Assembly (NCBI GenBank): GCA_963978545.1
Contig: OZ021726.1
Coordinates: 30,166,459-30,230,458, forward strand
Direction: 5' to 3'
Length of the DNA: 64,000 bases
From: Linyphia triangularis
Lineage: Eukaryota; Arthropoda; Arachnida; Araneae; Linyphiidae
Each line of letters opens with the position of its first letter. Positions within the stretch are counted from its first letter, which is position 1. Positions 50,154 to 62,935 of the stretch are shown here, in pieces. Both the position numbers and the translations under genes were made by a program. The notes beneath the pieces were generated by a model. That model did no database searches, was not told the DNA's origin, and worked only from the letters and a program-made list of their open reading frames with translations.

Positions 50154-52949
50154 TATAATCTGGATTCATTTTGAAGAATTTTCAATCCGAAAAAATATAT
50201 CTTACGTTTCAATATTGAGTAACATTTAGGTGCGCATTTTTTAAAGATTAAATTAATGTGGGAGAAAAAAAGTACTTAAGACATTAATATCCATAAATGA
50301 ACATTCATTTTAATTCAATGAAACAAAACAAATAATTAATAAATTTGAATAGGTGGATTGAATGCTGTGTGAATGCATTTTTCAAAAATGTAAAATGTTT
50401 TCAGGGTGGTTTCATTAAATTTCTACGACCATAATTTTAAAGAAATATTTCATATTGTATTTATGATTTGTGCTACTTTATTTTTTAAGTTTTGGGTAAT
50501 TGTGTAAGATTCGTAAATTTGTAAGCAGTTAGAAAGTTTCAATATTAAATTAATAATTCTCATATAATTGTTTTTAATTTCATGGGATAAATATTTTCAT
50601 TGCTTAAAAATAATTTTTTTTCCTTCAATTTTAAGTATTCAACTATCGTTATTAAAAAAAAAGTTTCTTTGTACTTCGATTTTTATGTTGAACTCCTTAA
50701 AAAATAGCATGCATCAAATTAAGCAAATTCATCTTGATGAAAGTATTTCATTTGTATAAGTGTATTATGTTCTATTTTTATGATTCATAATGTAAGAATA
50801 GGTTCAAGATAACGTATTTTAACAACTTTATTTTCCACTTATTGAAAGTGAGAATTAACTTATGTATGAACTTTTTTTAAAAATGAAAGTGTGAATTTGT
50901 ATGTGTTTTTTTTATATTTATGTTGTAATATATTATTTTTGATGAGTCAGCTAGAAGTAACAGATTTGAACATTTGTTAGGAATTTTTAGTCTTTTCAAA
51001 GTTTAAATGTAACTGCATTTAACTACCATGTTAGAAATATATTTAGTTCATCCATAAGTATTTTCAAATATCACATGTAACACTTTCTTTAATGTTTATT
51101 TACTGTATATTAATACTTTGGAAGGAGTTGCAACAAAAAGTGTGTCATTTTATACTTTCCTACACATTAAATGTTTTCCTTAATTACCGCTTTTAGTAAG
51201 TTTACGATCTTGATCACCGAACAATTAAATGGATAATACTATAATTAAAATAATGTATAATTTTCAATCAATTTATGCACGATGATCATGACTTATGTCT
51301 CATGTGATTTCTTTTTTTTGGGTATTGTGAATTTCTTGTCTTCTAAATGTGAAGATTTTAGATTAATACAAATCTTCTTTTATTGTACATTTCATAATAT
51401 AACGAATTTCTTTTTTTACATATTTTCGACGGAATCTTTTTTTTTTTTTTTTTTTATTATTTATTATTTTTTTTTCCGTATATATCTTTCAATACTGGAA
51501 AACAGAAATTGTATGTGCCTGTTGGATTTTCTATAAGTGAAACAAAAGTATTTCTTATCGTTAATTATGATTAAAATAGTATTGTCTGATCCTTAAAAGT
51601 TTCGAAACTTCAAGAAATATACGTTCAAAATTTAATATGTATCTCAAAGTAAAAGTTTAATGATAGTCAAAGTATTTTAAGTAATTGTGACAAAATGTGT
51701 TTTAAATATTATTGCTTCGAATATGTTTGTAATAAAATGTATACATAATTTAATTATTTAAATATATGTTACTTCTTATGTTCAAATTCTTTAAATTTGA
51801 CTGATTATTTTGAATATTAACATGTCATTTCCAAGATCATACTTCATTAATTCTTTTTTCTTTATCTATGTCTAAAATAAGAGAAATCTCTTCAAAAACA
51901 TTTAAAATAATATTAGTGCACATTTAATCATTTAAAAAGCATTTAAAATATTTTAAAAACTCAATTTATTTTTATTTTAAGTAATTCTATCAATTGCAAG
52001 TTTTAAAGAATCTTGAATAATATAAAACTGATCAGAGCAACTTCCCAAAAATAGATGTTACGGAAATTTTAAAGTAAATTTCATTATATTTTAAGGATTA
52101 AAATGAATTGCCGCTATTTCAGAAGTTTTCCACCGCGCACACTTCTCTGTCGCACAGCGCAAAAGCTATTGATATTTTAAAAGTACAAAATTTCTCACTT
52201 TTGTAGAAAAATGTTTGCAAAAACTTACAGTTGATAATTTTATTTTTTGAGTTATTATTTGCCAAAGTGAGAATTATTAATGCCAAAGCGTCCTTTCCAG
52301 AGGAAACTAACCACTGTAGAAATCTAATTTTCTGCAAACACAGAGGCATATGTGTTATAAAATATAGTTAAAAAATCCTATACAATTTTGAAATATATTG
52401 GTTACATTGTCAAGCTGTGATATTTTTATCAGCTTATGAAAAATTAATAAATAAACAAGAAAACATATCACAAGTTATTTTATAATAAAGTAAATTAAAA
52501 AAAAAAAAAAAAATAATGGATAATTGAAAGTAGGTTTTACGTACAATTAAAATGAATGTCTATAAAATTAATGTTTAGGTTCTAAAATTTTCTTCAAAAC
52601 AATTTTTTTACTGTCTTTCGAGGGGTTTGCTTCAAATTTTAAAGAAAATACAGAGAAAAATATATAAGCTCATCTTTTATCGTTATTTAAACTTTTAAAC
52701 ATCCCTTCAATCTTCATCATATTAGATTGATTAAAAAATATGAGTTTTAGAAAGACTTTCCAAAATTTGCTAAAAATAAGTAAAGCTTGTGTCACAAAAA
52801 AAATAAGCCAAAATAAATAAAGCCATACAAGAGAGAAATATATAAATTATGCTGCACATCAAAACCTGCTGTACAAACACATTGTACAGTAAAAATTTGT
52901 TGAACTAAGCATTTTTCATTAACATTTTTATTTATCAAAGGTGTTTTCC
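50154..52949. other. Receptor 3' flank and intergenic, no gene
   Basis: AT-rich. Several AATAAA motifs (50337, about 51729) could end the receptor transcript. The frames at 51282-51536 (+) and 52119-52349 (-) are low-complexity or without recognised similarity. Confidence 0.45.
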
Positions 52950-53340
52950 GCCGAAATGATGATTTTGGCGATGTACTTATCGATAATTCTTATATTTTTC
53001 TTTCATGCAAGTGAAACTTAGCATAGAAGGAAAAGAGATCGTTGATGAAGTATGCTCAAGGAAAGGGAACTTTGTGCTAAATGCATTCGTTTTTCAACTT
53101 TTTACTCCATTAATGAATTTTTACGGGAATTTTGGAGGTGGGGATGTTCAGAACACCTTAAGAGGCATTACCACAGCGATTTTGAACAAAATCGATAGAG
53201 CCGTTTTTTAACTCTTACTGAAAAACATGATTTTTCAAAGGCAGCTACCCCATGCACATGCGCAATTTTGACGAAAACCTTAATGGTAGGACCTTGTGCC
53301 ATCACCAACCAGCACACCAAATTTGAAAATCGTAGGTCAA
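52950..53340 (+). repeat. Dispersed repeat R1, copy 2
   Basis: Aligns inverted with 6051-6400. Here the outer edge reads GATCACGCACACACAGAC (about 53361-53378) instead of a long microsatellite, and the repeat has about 75 extra bases between the conserved part and that edge. Confidence 0.75.
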
Positions 53341-53378
53341 TTTGTTCGGGAGTTATGCTGATCACGCACACACAGACA

Positions 53379-54270
53379 TTTTTTCTAGATCACTTTTTTG
53401 AAATCAGGATGTTCCAAAACGTGGAGAAATACATTTTTTTTTTCTTCTTTCTTTTTTTGACCGAATACTATACTTTCTTAACAATATGTATACATATGGG
53501 TAATTGAAGGTAAAATGTATATGCAAATGCATGTCGGGTTCTATTATGTGATGCACATGTGATCCCTATAAGATATTTATTTTTTTATGAAAAAGCAGCT
53601 GCTTTGGTTATGATTTTTTTTTCCAGTTGAGCATAAAGCACAGTAATCTAGAAGAATAAGTCACAAAACATATTTTTTTTATAAAAAAACACTTATTTTA
53701 AATGTAAAGTGTTCTTTGAACTCAATTTAAAACAGTTCTGAGAATATGTTATTAATTTTAATTATTTGAAAATTCTGAAAATGTACTTTTTAGTTTAATA
53801 AAGAATACACTTTTGTCTAATTTTAAACGCACTATTTTTAAATTAGGAATGCATACTACCTTTTATCATGAAATCATCGTAAATATTGCAAAGTTTCTCA
53901 CGAGAACTGCTTGGACTGATGCCACCGATTATTATAATTTACAAAATTATTATCATTATTTTACATATTTTGTCCCTCAATATACTTCTTCCTCCTGTAT
54001 ATACACGTAATTAAAAAAAATTGGAGCCTTCAACTATCTCTAATTGAACTCCAACAATTAATGAAAGATCACATACCAAACAAAGGCATCGCATAGAAAA
54101 GTATGAAATTCATCACAACAACGCGCGTCTGCATGTGGTCAATCCTCTGGTAGCTTTTTAGGCTGAAAAAGGTGCCACTGTGGGTCCCCTCCCTTTACAA
54201 AATAGACATGTGTGATTTTATTCTCAAATTTATAAAAAGAAATATCTAAAAACGACGCAGTTTTGGTTGT
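53379..54270. other. Intergenic, no gene seen
   Basis: AT-rich sequence without a credible coding frame or recognised element. Confidence 0.4.
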
Positions 54271-54350
54271 GAGCATATAGGCGGAGTGCTAAAGGGTGTC
54301 GAACCAGAGACTCTTAGATCCGTAGACAGGCGTTCTAACCACTAAGCAAA
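54270..54350 (-). mobile_element. tRNA-derived SINE segment
   Basis: On - it reads TTAGTGGTTAGAACGCC (A-box region), then CTGGTTCGACACCC (B-box) about 35 bp later. It has no perfect acceptor stem. A tRNA-derived SINE fits best. Confidence 0.65.
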
Positions 54351-54487
54351 AGAAATTACTCATCTCTAGGTGTTGTATCTGTCTTTTGTACACGAGACCA
54401 CCACAAAAATACAGCGTTGAAGACTTAAGGGGCCATTTTGTAGCGACTTTCAACTGGTTTTGAATTAGAGGTCAGAAATATCAATCA

Positions 54488-55299
54488 AAATAAATATCGA
54501 TACTATATCGTTGCAAAGAAAAAAATATCGATATATCGATATATGATTTTTTTTTTATTTTTTATTTTTTTTATTTTCAATTTTGCCAGAAACAAAGTTT
54601 TTCGGGGCAAATTTCTACTTTTCATGAATTCATGCCAAAATTGTTTTAATAAATAAATTATAAAAATTATTTTAATAAATAAATTATAAAGATTGTTTAA
54701 ATAAATAAATTATAAAAATTGTTTTAATAAATAAATTATAAAAATTATTTTCATAAATAAATTATAAAAATTGTTTTAATAAATAAATTATATTATCAAT
54801 GAGAATAAATAAAATACTTTTGGATGTCACTACATAAATTCACATTTATTTTTAAAGAAGAAATTTTGAAACGTAGTTTACCGCATATTTCGCTGATAGA
54901 AATGTTTTTAATATTTAAAATGATATGCAAATTCCAGGCACACGTTAGCAACAGAAACGGGGCTATGTTAATGACTACCAAGATGATGTTATCTTTCCAT
55001 TACTTTTTTTTTTTTCCCCTTTCTTTTGTTAGGGTGCCATTTTAATTTTTAACTGTCTCTGAGCCAAGTCCAAACTTCAGTTTTGAATTTTTTCAAAAGG
55101 GAATAAAGAAAATCGAAAAAACACGTGGAACTACAAAACGATCATCAAAAAGTTAAAAAGGTTTGAAAATATCGATATATCGGTGACTTGTATCGATATT
55201 TAGACTATCGATATTTAAAAAAAATATCGATAACAATATTGTCGTATTGATATATCGTATATATAGTATTGATATAGTTTGAATACGACTTCCATCCTG
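54488..55299. mobile_element. Possible hAT-like element with TATCGATA subterminal repeats
   Basis: TATCGATA-type motifs cluster at 54488-54546 and 55170-55275, in an arrangement like subterminal repeats at two ends. The right edge CATCCTG at about 55293-55299 would be a hAT-like terminus. The left terminus was not found and no duplication is seen, so this is tentative. A 26-bp tandem array lies inside. Confidence 0.4.
54641..54796. repeat. 26-bp minisatellite, six units
   Basis: The unit starts TT[AG]TTTTAATAAATAAATT. Starts are at 54641, 54667, 54693, 54719, 54745 and 54771, exactly 26 bp apart, with few substitutions. Confidence 0.9.
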
Positions 55300-55904
55300 G
55301 GATGCTAACGATGTGGGATAAAAGCTTTCTTGGAGGGGTGTATGTTAAACGAGACAAGGTAAAATTAATTTCCCAAGATGAAATTTGCAAAACTAGTATC
55401 CCTGTACACAGGCTGCATATTTAGGGTTGCTTAGAAAAATTACTTTTTGGGAAGTTCACATCAGAGTTAGATATTGTATTGTTGGGTGAAATAAGATTTC
55501 ATAGGTTTCCACAACTTGTTTAAATTGCGATTTTCTTTTTTCTACACTGCTGTCATCTATTGTATGTTATCACAGCTTACTAACATTTTTGGACAATTTT
55601 TTATTGTTTTAACTTCAATTTTCAAACCAAGAACACAATATGCGATTGTAATTAAATTATTCATTTAAAACGGAGTTTTTAGCCTTTAAATCGGCATATC
55701 ACCTATACATTTTGGTTTTGTGTTAAGAGATTGTCATTAAAAAACAAATGTACAGAAATAATAAGTAAGGAGGTAATAAGCAAGAAGGCAATACTTTTAA
55801 AATTAAATTTATTAGAGCCAATGCAAAAATGAAATTCTTACAGTAATTTAGAATCTGCGAGGAGTACAAGGATATCTAGTATTCTGTCACTGTGTTTTGC
55901 TAAC

Positions 55905-56168
55905 CCTCTGAGCGTCAAGTGAATGGACGAAATTATACAGTTGTTTTCCCTGCAATAATTTTTAAATTTTATTTCTGATCCAAATATATATTTTTTTAAA
56001 ATTATTTTTTATTTATTTTGTTTTAAGTAGGTTTTAAACTATCATCCTAATAAAAAGATTTAAAAAATATTTTATTTTACATTTTATTTATAAATTTAAA
56101 AAGGTTGTGTATTGCTGGAAAAACTGGGGATCAAATGACGGATATATACGCCCGTGACCCTCAGAAGG
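55905..56168 (-). mobile_element. piggyBac-like MITE, copy 2 (inverted)
   Basis: The reverse complement matches 14449-14690: ATCATCCTAATAAAAA, TTGTGTATTGCTGGAAAAACTGG and GGATCAAATGACGG all have counterparts. The ends CTAACCCTCTGAGCGTCA and TGACCCTCAGAAGG are more decayed than in copy 1. Confidence 0.65.
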
Positions 56169-56270
56169 TCTATTTCTTTTTTATTAAAAGTTTGCTCTGT
56201 TTACTTTTTAACCATATTTCTATTTTAAACTTCCATTAATACTTCCAATTAGTAGAATTCATATTTTTAT

Positions 56271-57135
56271 CAGGGTTGGCACTCAAAATGAGAGACAAAA
56301 TTCCCTGACTTTTCCAGGTTTTCCAGACATTTTTTTTTAAATTTCCAGTTTTCATTTCAAGCCGAAGTAAATAAAAAAAAAATTCATACAATTGCAGTTA
56401 AAATTGTAATTTTAGAGAAAGATTATACAAAAATTTTTTCAGTATTTTAATGTACATTTTTATCAGTTAATCAAAATGTTGGCACAAAAAAAAGCGGAAA
56501 TCCACTTTTTTGCGGAACTATAAAACGTTTGCGAGGGGTGTTGTCAAACACTGATGTACTTGCATACGAAGATAAATTTATAAGATGGTAGAAATAATAG
56601 CAAACCCTTTACTTTTCACAGGGGTGAAAACAGTCAAAATATAAAAAAGAGGAAAGTATATACGTAGCGTTATTTTAAACAACAAAAATAGTTGAATAGA
56701 ATATATTTGTGAACTAATGTGGTGTACGAAACAGTGGTGCAGTTAGAAATTTTTTCTAAAAGGGTGTTTTAGGCACGTTTAGTCTGATAAAGCCCTACAA
56801 AATTCATTAAAAATAATAAAATTGTAGAAAAGGTAAAAATTCTAAAAAAAAAAAAAAAAAAGTAAAGCGAAAGATTTTCACCCGATTTTCAATCAATATG
56901 CTTTCAGTTGGTACTTTTTGCACATTGTTACAAGAAAACATCATATGAAATATCAAATTTTCAGAACGCGGATGTGCGTTCTGAAAAAAAATTACTAAAT
57001 TTGAATCTAAAAGAAATTCCCTAACTTTTCCAGAAAATATTACATTTTTTTAGTTTTTCCTGACCTTTTTTAGGCATTTTAATTTTCCCAGACAATTCCA
57101 GGTTTTCCCTGTTTTCCAGGTGCGTGACAATCCTG
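56271..57135. mobile_element. hAT-like element (865 bp), old
   Basis: The ends CAGGGTTGGCACTCA and, inverted, CAGGATTGTCACGCA match at 12 of 15. Subterminal CCAGGTTTTCC and CTTTTCCAG repeats occur at both ends. The flanking 8 bp are not convincingly duplicated. No transposase frame. Confidence 0.6.
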
Positions 57136-57812
<677 letters not shown>

Positions 57813-60800
57813 TCAATATCTTTTTTAGAATTTTTTTAGAACACACTGTTACGAGTAAAACAAAAAAGCTTTCATGTACGAATATAAATGTAGATTCAAT
57901 CCATTTTCTTACTAGTTCATAGAATACAAGCTAAAAAAAAAAAAAATAAAACTAAGAGGATTGTCTTAAATCTGACTGAATAGACAATATTTAAAATGTA
58001 AAGACCTATACATTTTGCGATAAGTCGGAGATCGAAAAGTTTATCAGTTTTGCTAAAGAAAATATAAGCATCGAAAATCTTCAAGTGAGAAATAAACAGA
58101 CGTTACTACACATAAAGTAGGGATAAGAAAGCGTAAATAGAAATACGGCGTTTAAGAAAATAAAAGGAACACTTTTTTCATGAACTGTATTTCTTTTAAA
58201 GATAAATTTAGAGAATAGAACTTTTTTGGCAAAGACACTATAGGCCAAATAAAGTATTTACAAAAATATACGCATAAGTGAAAAATTTTTAATGAACTTT
58301 TGTTGTGCAACTGATATAAGTGCGCTGTATTCGAAATGTTATTCAACAATATGTTCCATTAAATTATTTGAAGTACAAATAAAATTGAGTGAGTTTAAAG
58401 TTAAAGCATAGCATATTCTCTACTTTTCGTTAACAATTTCTTCAAATTTCTGCTATATAGAGGCATTTTAAAAGACTTTCTGGTTAAAAAAGCATAACGA
58501 ATACTATAAATCAATATTCACTCATTATTTTATCAAAGTTTGTTGTATTTTATAAATAAATGTATCATATTTTTTTATATTTATTATATACATTATTCAT
58601 TTTTATATCATTAAATTACTTTATACAATATGTTAAACATATTAAAACTTCATATTTAAAAATATTATAACTTTGCAAATCCGTACATTTCGTTTTAAAA
58701 GAGATAACTCATATAAACAATCAAAAGCAAGCCTTAATATATTGTCGATATACTATTTTATATGAAATTTGAGATAAGTATTTCATGCAGTAATGTTTTG
58801 AAGTAAAACTTCTTCCAAAATATTTGGTGTAAAATATGTACCACCAGAAATAAATTAACTGAATGTCATTCAGAACTTTTCATTTAAGTTTTAACGCATC
58901 CAAATAGCAACATTCGATGTTTATCATCCTTGCTCAATAAAAGCCCAATCAATTTTGTCATATCCTACTAAACTAACAATCCTTAGTCTTACGAAATCCC
59001 TTTTAAGCTGTGAAATACGCCCCCCTGGCGTCTAAACTGTGATTAAGATCGCGACTTAATTTGTCGACTTGACAGCGATGATTAATTTCCCTCCTCTGCA
59101 ATGTTTCTTTATCAAATAGTCTGAGAGTTAGTCTGGAAGCAATGTTTTAAAAGTTTTCTTCACGCATTTATCCTTTAAGTTCAGTTTTGAAATTTCAATA
59201 GTTTCACTTGTATGAATAGATAATTATTTTATTAATGAATAATTATTCTTCAAATTTTCATACGATTTTTAAAGAGAAAATTGCGATAATTGTATAATCA
59301 ATAAATTGACAAACCTTCTGTGATAAATAATTACAAACCTTATGTGATAAATAATTACGAACCTTATGTGATAAATAATTGTATTAATAATTATAATGAA
59401 AGATGATTTTATGCATATTGCGAGAAATGTATAGTAATTGTACTACTTTTAGTAAATTAGTTACTTTATAATTATGAATATATTTGTACTTTTTTTTTTT
59501 TGCATTATAATCAGGTTTTTTTTTTAATAGGTATTCATTTAGTAGGGTTTCATTTGGTTTATTATAATAAGGAAACATGTTATAATAAAAAGAATTATAA
59601 TATAAAACTTTTACGCATGTTCGAAAATATTAAAATCAAAGTAAATTTTCATACATTTTAGTTTGTGTATGAGTCTCGATGAAAAATAAAATTTTTAATG
59701 TATTGTTACTTTTCCTTCATTTACATCTTTAGGTTTATTAAAGTAAAAAATTTTAAAGTCAAGATTATGAGGTTTGAGGTTGTTTATGGCGTAAGGGCTA
59801 CACAAGGGCCATGCTGCAAGATTATAATCATCACACTTGACATTTTTTTAATGAAACACAGCAATTAATTTGCATCAATTTACACTTTTAGTGTTATTCA
59901 GCAGAGTTTATTATCATCATATATGCAGAGTTTTGGATAAAACACATTAAATTAAAACGCTAACATTAAATTATTTTAATTTCTAAAAAACTTCAATTTG
60001 CTTTTTTTCTTGACTAAACTATGTTAGGAATGATCTCCTAACATCCATTTTATTACATCATAGCCTCTTAGTATTTCTATATAGTATGGCGCTTATAGTA
60101 ATAAAATCAAAGTGATTAGCACCATTTTATAATTAAGCTTTTTTTAGATAAATCAAACCATTATTCTTCTGAGGAATATTTTTACACACATATTGATAAA
60201 TCAAAGATTACCAGCTATAGAAGACAGTAAAAGCATTAAAAAAATTTCCATCATTCACAAAAATACAGTTTCAATAAAATTAGTGATTGAATCTTGCAAG
60301 TTTTGATGACACTGACAGTACGAAAGAATAGCTCAATGTGTCTATTTTGACTAATTTATCCTCAACGTAAGAATGAAAAAAAAAAAAAAAATCACCTGTG
60401 TGTTGGAAACTTCGTAGTGGTAAAGAATTGGAAAATAGGTAACTTGCACGACTTGTTAAACAGTAGTAAAAACACTCAATAGCTGGGGCTGTAAAATTTT
60501 AGTTGACATTAATATACCCTTTGATTTGCCTATGTTAATTACCTCTTTCAGATTTCAAATGAGTTGTGTAACTATCTTTTTTTACTTTAGCAGTGCAACT
60601 AATCACATTCTCTGGAATGGAACAATTTATTGAATGCTTTTCTTAGAAAAGTTCAAGATGAGAAGTCACCTTTAATAATCAACTCAAAAAGTTGGAATTA
60701 TAACCGATATGGCACATTTTAAGTAAAATTCCCTCATTAACGGACAGCACCAGTCACTAGTTACATAAATACTAATAATATTTAATACAGCACATTTATT

Positions 60801-61732
60801 TTGACATCAAAAAGCAAAATGCGCTTTTCAATAAACATAAATTAAGGCACGGTCTATACATGACTCACAAATCACCTTATACAGAAGCATGATTTTCTTC
60901 AGGTAGACACTTTCAGCAATTTCCAGTGAAACTATTTCCAATAAACTTGATTCTGATTTTTCTTTTCATAAAATAGTTCGTAAGAGTACGTACTTATTAT
61001 TATTTTTTTAAAAATTAAGTTTATTTCATTCACAGTGATCTGGTATTGTTACCCATACCACATAGTCACTATAACTTTATTTTATAGTTTACAAGAAAAA
61101 GTTCTTTCTTCATATTTGTTAAGTATTTTCAACAATTTTCAATTTCAGAATTAACCATTAAATAAACAATTTCACTTTTTCCCTTTCACACATCATTCTC
61201 TGGTATATGACATTTCGAACACTTATACTTTAATCAAAATAGTCTGAATATAGTATCTTAAGAGCATACATTGATTGACCTTTAAACACATAGATTTTAA
61301 AATCAAAAGGCTTGTTCGCAGTAACTATAACTTATTTTCGAATGACATCTTCATAGTAACCGTAAGTTCTCTCAAAAGAAGACTCACCCAATCACAGTTG
61401 TTTTAAACCAAGTAAGATATTAATTACCATCTTTGAATCAGAATAGTATTTTCTCGCGCAAGAGAAATTCATCACACATAATCACTTTGGTTTTCAGAAT
61501 CAACAGCTCAAGTAAACATGCATTCTCTTCAAACCAACAGACATACAAACTGCAGATTAGCTCATGGGCACTCAACCAATCACAGTAATTCTAAATCAAA
61601 TATGATTTTCAAACATTCCTGAACAAGAAATTGATTCTTCTCCTGCAACAATAGTACAATTCACTCTGTCATCGTCAATATCCTCATCCTCGGTGATAAT
61701 GCTTATCAGCCATGGAACATAAGAATATCGGG
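57813..61732. other. Intergenic / 3' flank of the GPI-protein gene, no gene recognised
   Basis: AT-rich. It contains a 24-bp tandem repeat (59309-59380) and a GC-richer piece at 59780-59820 (GGGCTACACAAGGGCCATG) that may be a repeat fragment. No coding exon is recognised. Confidence 0.4.
59309..59380. repeat. 24-bp tandem repeat, three units
   Basis: Units starting AC[AG]AACCTT[AC]TGTG at 59309, 59333 and 59357. Confidence 0.85.
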
Positions 61733-62027
61733 TCACGTCAGAACCAGCACAGCAAGTAAGAAAGCGTAGAACAAGAAATGGCGAGGTCTTCCAGTGTCTT
61801 GTCCACCGCTGTATCCGTTCTCATCGAGATTTCCAGTGGCGAATCCCTTGCTCTCTGAGAAGGTACGCTGGCAGTTGGAAGTCGGTAAGCTGCTGGATTG
61901 TTGTTGGCAATATCCAAATGACTGTTTCAGGGCCGTGATGACTGTTTCCTCCACTAACTTTTGCGCGTCTGGGTCGCAACGACCCTCCACTGCATTCCTC
62001 ATGCAGCGACTGTATTCATGGACTGTA
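61733..62027 (-). CDS. Last exon of a secreted, probably GPI-anchored protein (partial)
   Basis: On - the acceptor CATCTACAG is followed by an open frame of about 97 codons ending at a stop at 61733. It starts TVHEYSRCMRNAVEGRCDPD and continues AQKLVEETVITALKQSFGYC, a Cys-containing helical extracellular pattern seen in arthropod secreted proteins of unknown function. A Ser/Gln/Gly-rich linker follows, then a C-terminal hydrophobic tail HFLFYAFLLAVLVLT with no cytoplasmic residues, which suits a GPI signal. The exon is more GC-rich than its surroundings. The upstream exons would lie at higher coordinates and were not found within the window, so the gene probably continues past 64000. The start at the internal Met is unlikely because the frame is open to the splice site. 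Function unknown. Confidence 0.7.
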
Positions 62028-62176
62028 CTGTAGATGAGATAAAAAGAAATACATTGTTTAGTTTTTCAGAAGACGTATTGAATAATGATAGACAAGTCAA
62101 TGTCAGATTTCTTTTACCAGCGTATAAAGTAATTTAGCAAAACTTTGCCGTTTGCCTGTAATCCAGTTTCCCCTGT

Positions 62177-62800
62177 TTCAACCCTTAAATAATAACAACA
62201 AGACTTACTACATTCTTTGAGGAATGTCTGTGGGCGTCTACGACTGACACATATACATCTCATATATAAATACACGAGTATTTGAAATGCGACCTGAAGA
62301 CGATGTTCAACTTAATTCTTACATATCCTTTTCTTATTTGAGGTTACAAACAGAATGTGTCGAACAAACGGTATAGTGGTTAGCGTGCTAGCTTCTAGAC
62401 CGCAAGGTTAAAGGTTCGAGTCCCGTGTTAGGCATAGGTGTTTGTAAATGTATGTTGGCTTGTCTAATGACCAATGTTTCGGCGCATTATAGCCCTCGTG
62501 TTGCTGACGGAGCCAGATAATCTGAAAACAACATTTTGTTTAATTCTGTTTGTAACGTCAAATAAGAAAAAGGATAGGTAAGAACTAAGCTGAACCTAGT
62601 CTTCAGATCGCATTTCAAATGCAACAGAATTAAACATTATGTTTGTAACCTAAGAAAAGGATTTGTAAGAATTAAGCTGAACATCGTCTTCAGATCGCAT
62701 TTCAAATGTTCATGTATTTATATGAGAGGTGTGTCAGTAGTAGACGCCCACAGACATTCCTCTAAAAATGTAGTAAATCTGGTTATTTTTAAGGGTTGAA
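62177..62800. mobile_element. Foldback element containing a SINE
   Basis: The arms at 62177-62360 and 62630-62800 are inverted copies, with outer ends TTCAACCCTT and AAGGGTTGAA and shared GTCTGTGGGCGTCTAC and GATCGCATTTCAAAT-type segments. Part of the right arm (about 62551-62629) is also present as a tandem extra copy of about 80 bp. A tRNA-derived SINE fills the centre. Non-coding. It lies in the probable intron upstream of the GPI-protein last exon. Confidence 0.75.
62372..62535 (+). mobile_element. tRNA-derived SINE copy
   Basis: GGTATAGTGGTTAGCGTGC (A-box region) and a perfect B-box GGTTCGAGTCC, then TTAGGCATAGGTGTTTG as in the 43.4-kb copy. The body continues to about 62535. Best preserved of the four SINE segments. 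Confidence 0.8.
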
Positions 62801-62935
62801 TTGAACTGCCAAGACGGAGGAACTCACCCTGATGGATAAACAGCTTTTAACTCTCCGTCCAGGAGGCAAAGTAACCCTCACCACGGAGCAGGTCCCCCGA
62901 GATACCCGTCCTGATGGAACGGCATTAAAAAATTT
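62800..62935. repeat. GC-rich unassigned island
   Basis: A sharply GC-richer patch immediately outside the foldback element. On - one frame is open throughout (GRVSRGTCSV...RVTLPPGRRVKS), and a GGTGAGT donor-like site is present. No family is recognised. It could be a dispersed repeat or a missed exon. Confidence 0.4.

Noticed and set aside
62372..62440. Possible functional tRNA gene
   Set aside because: A- and B-boxes are present but the acceptor stem does not pair and a SINE body follows that is shared with another copy.
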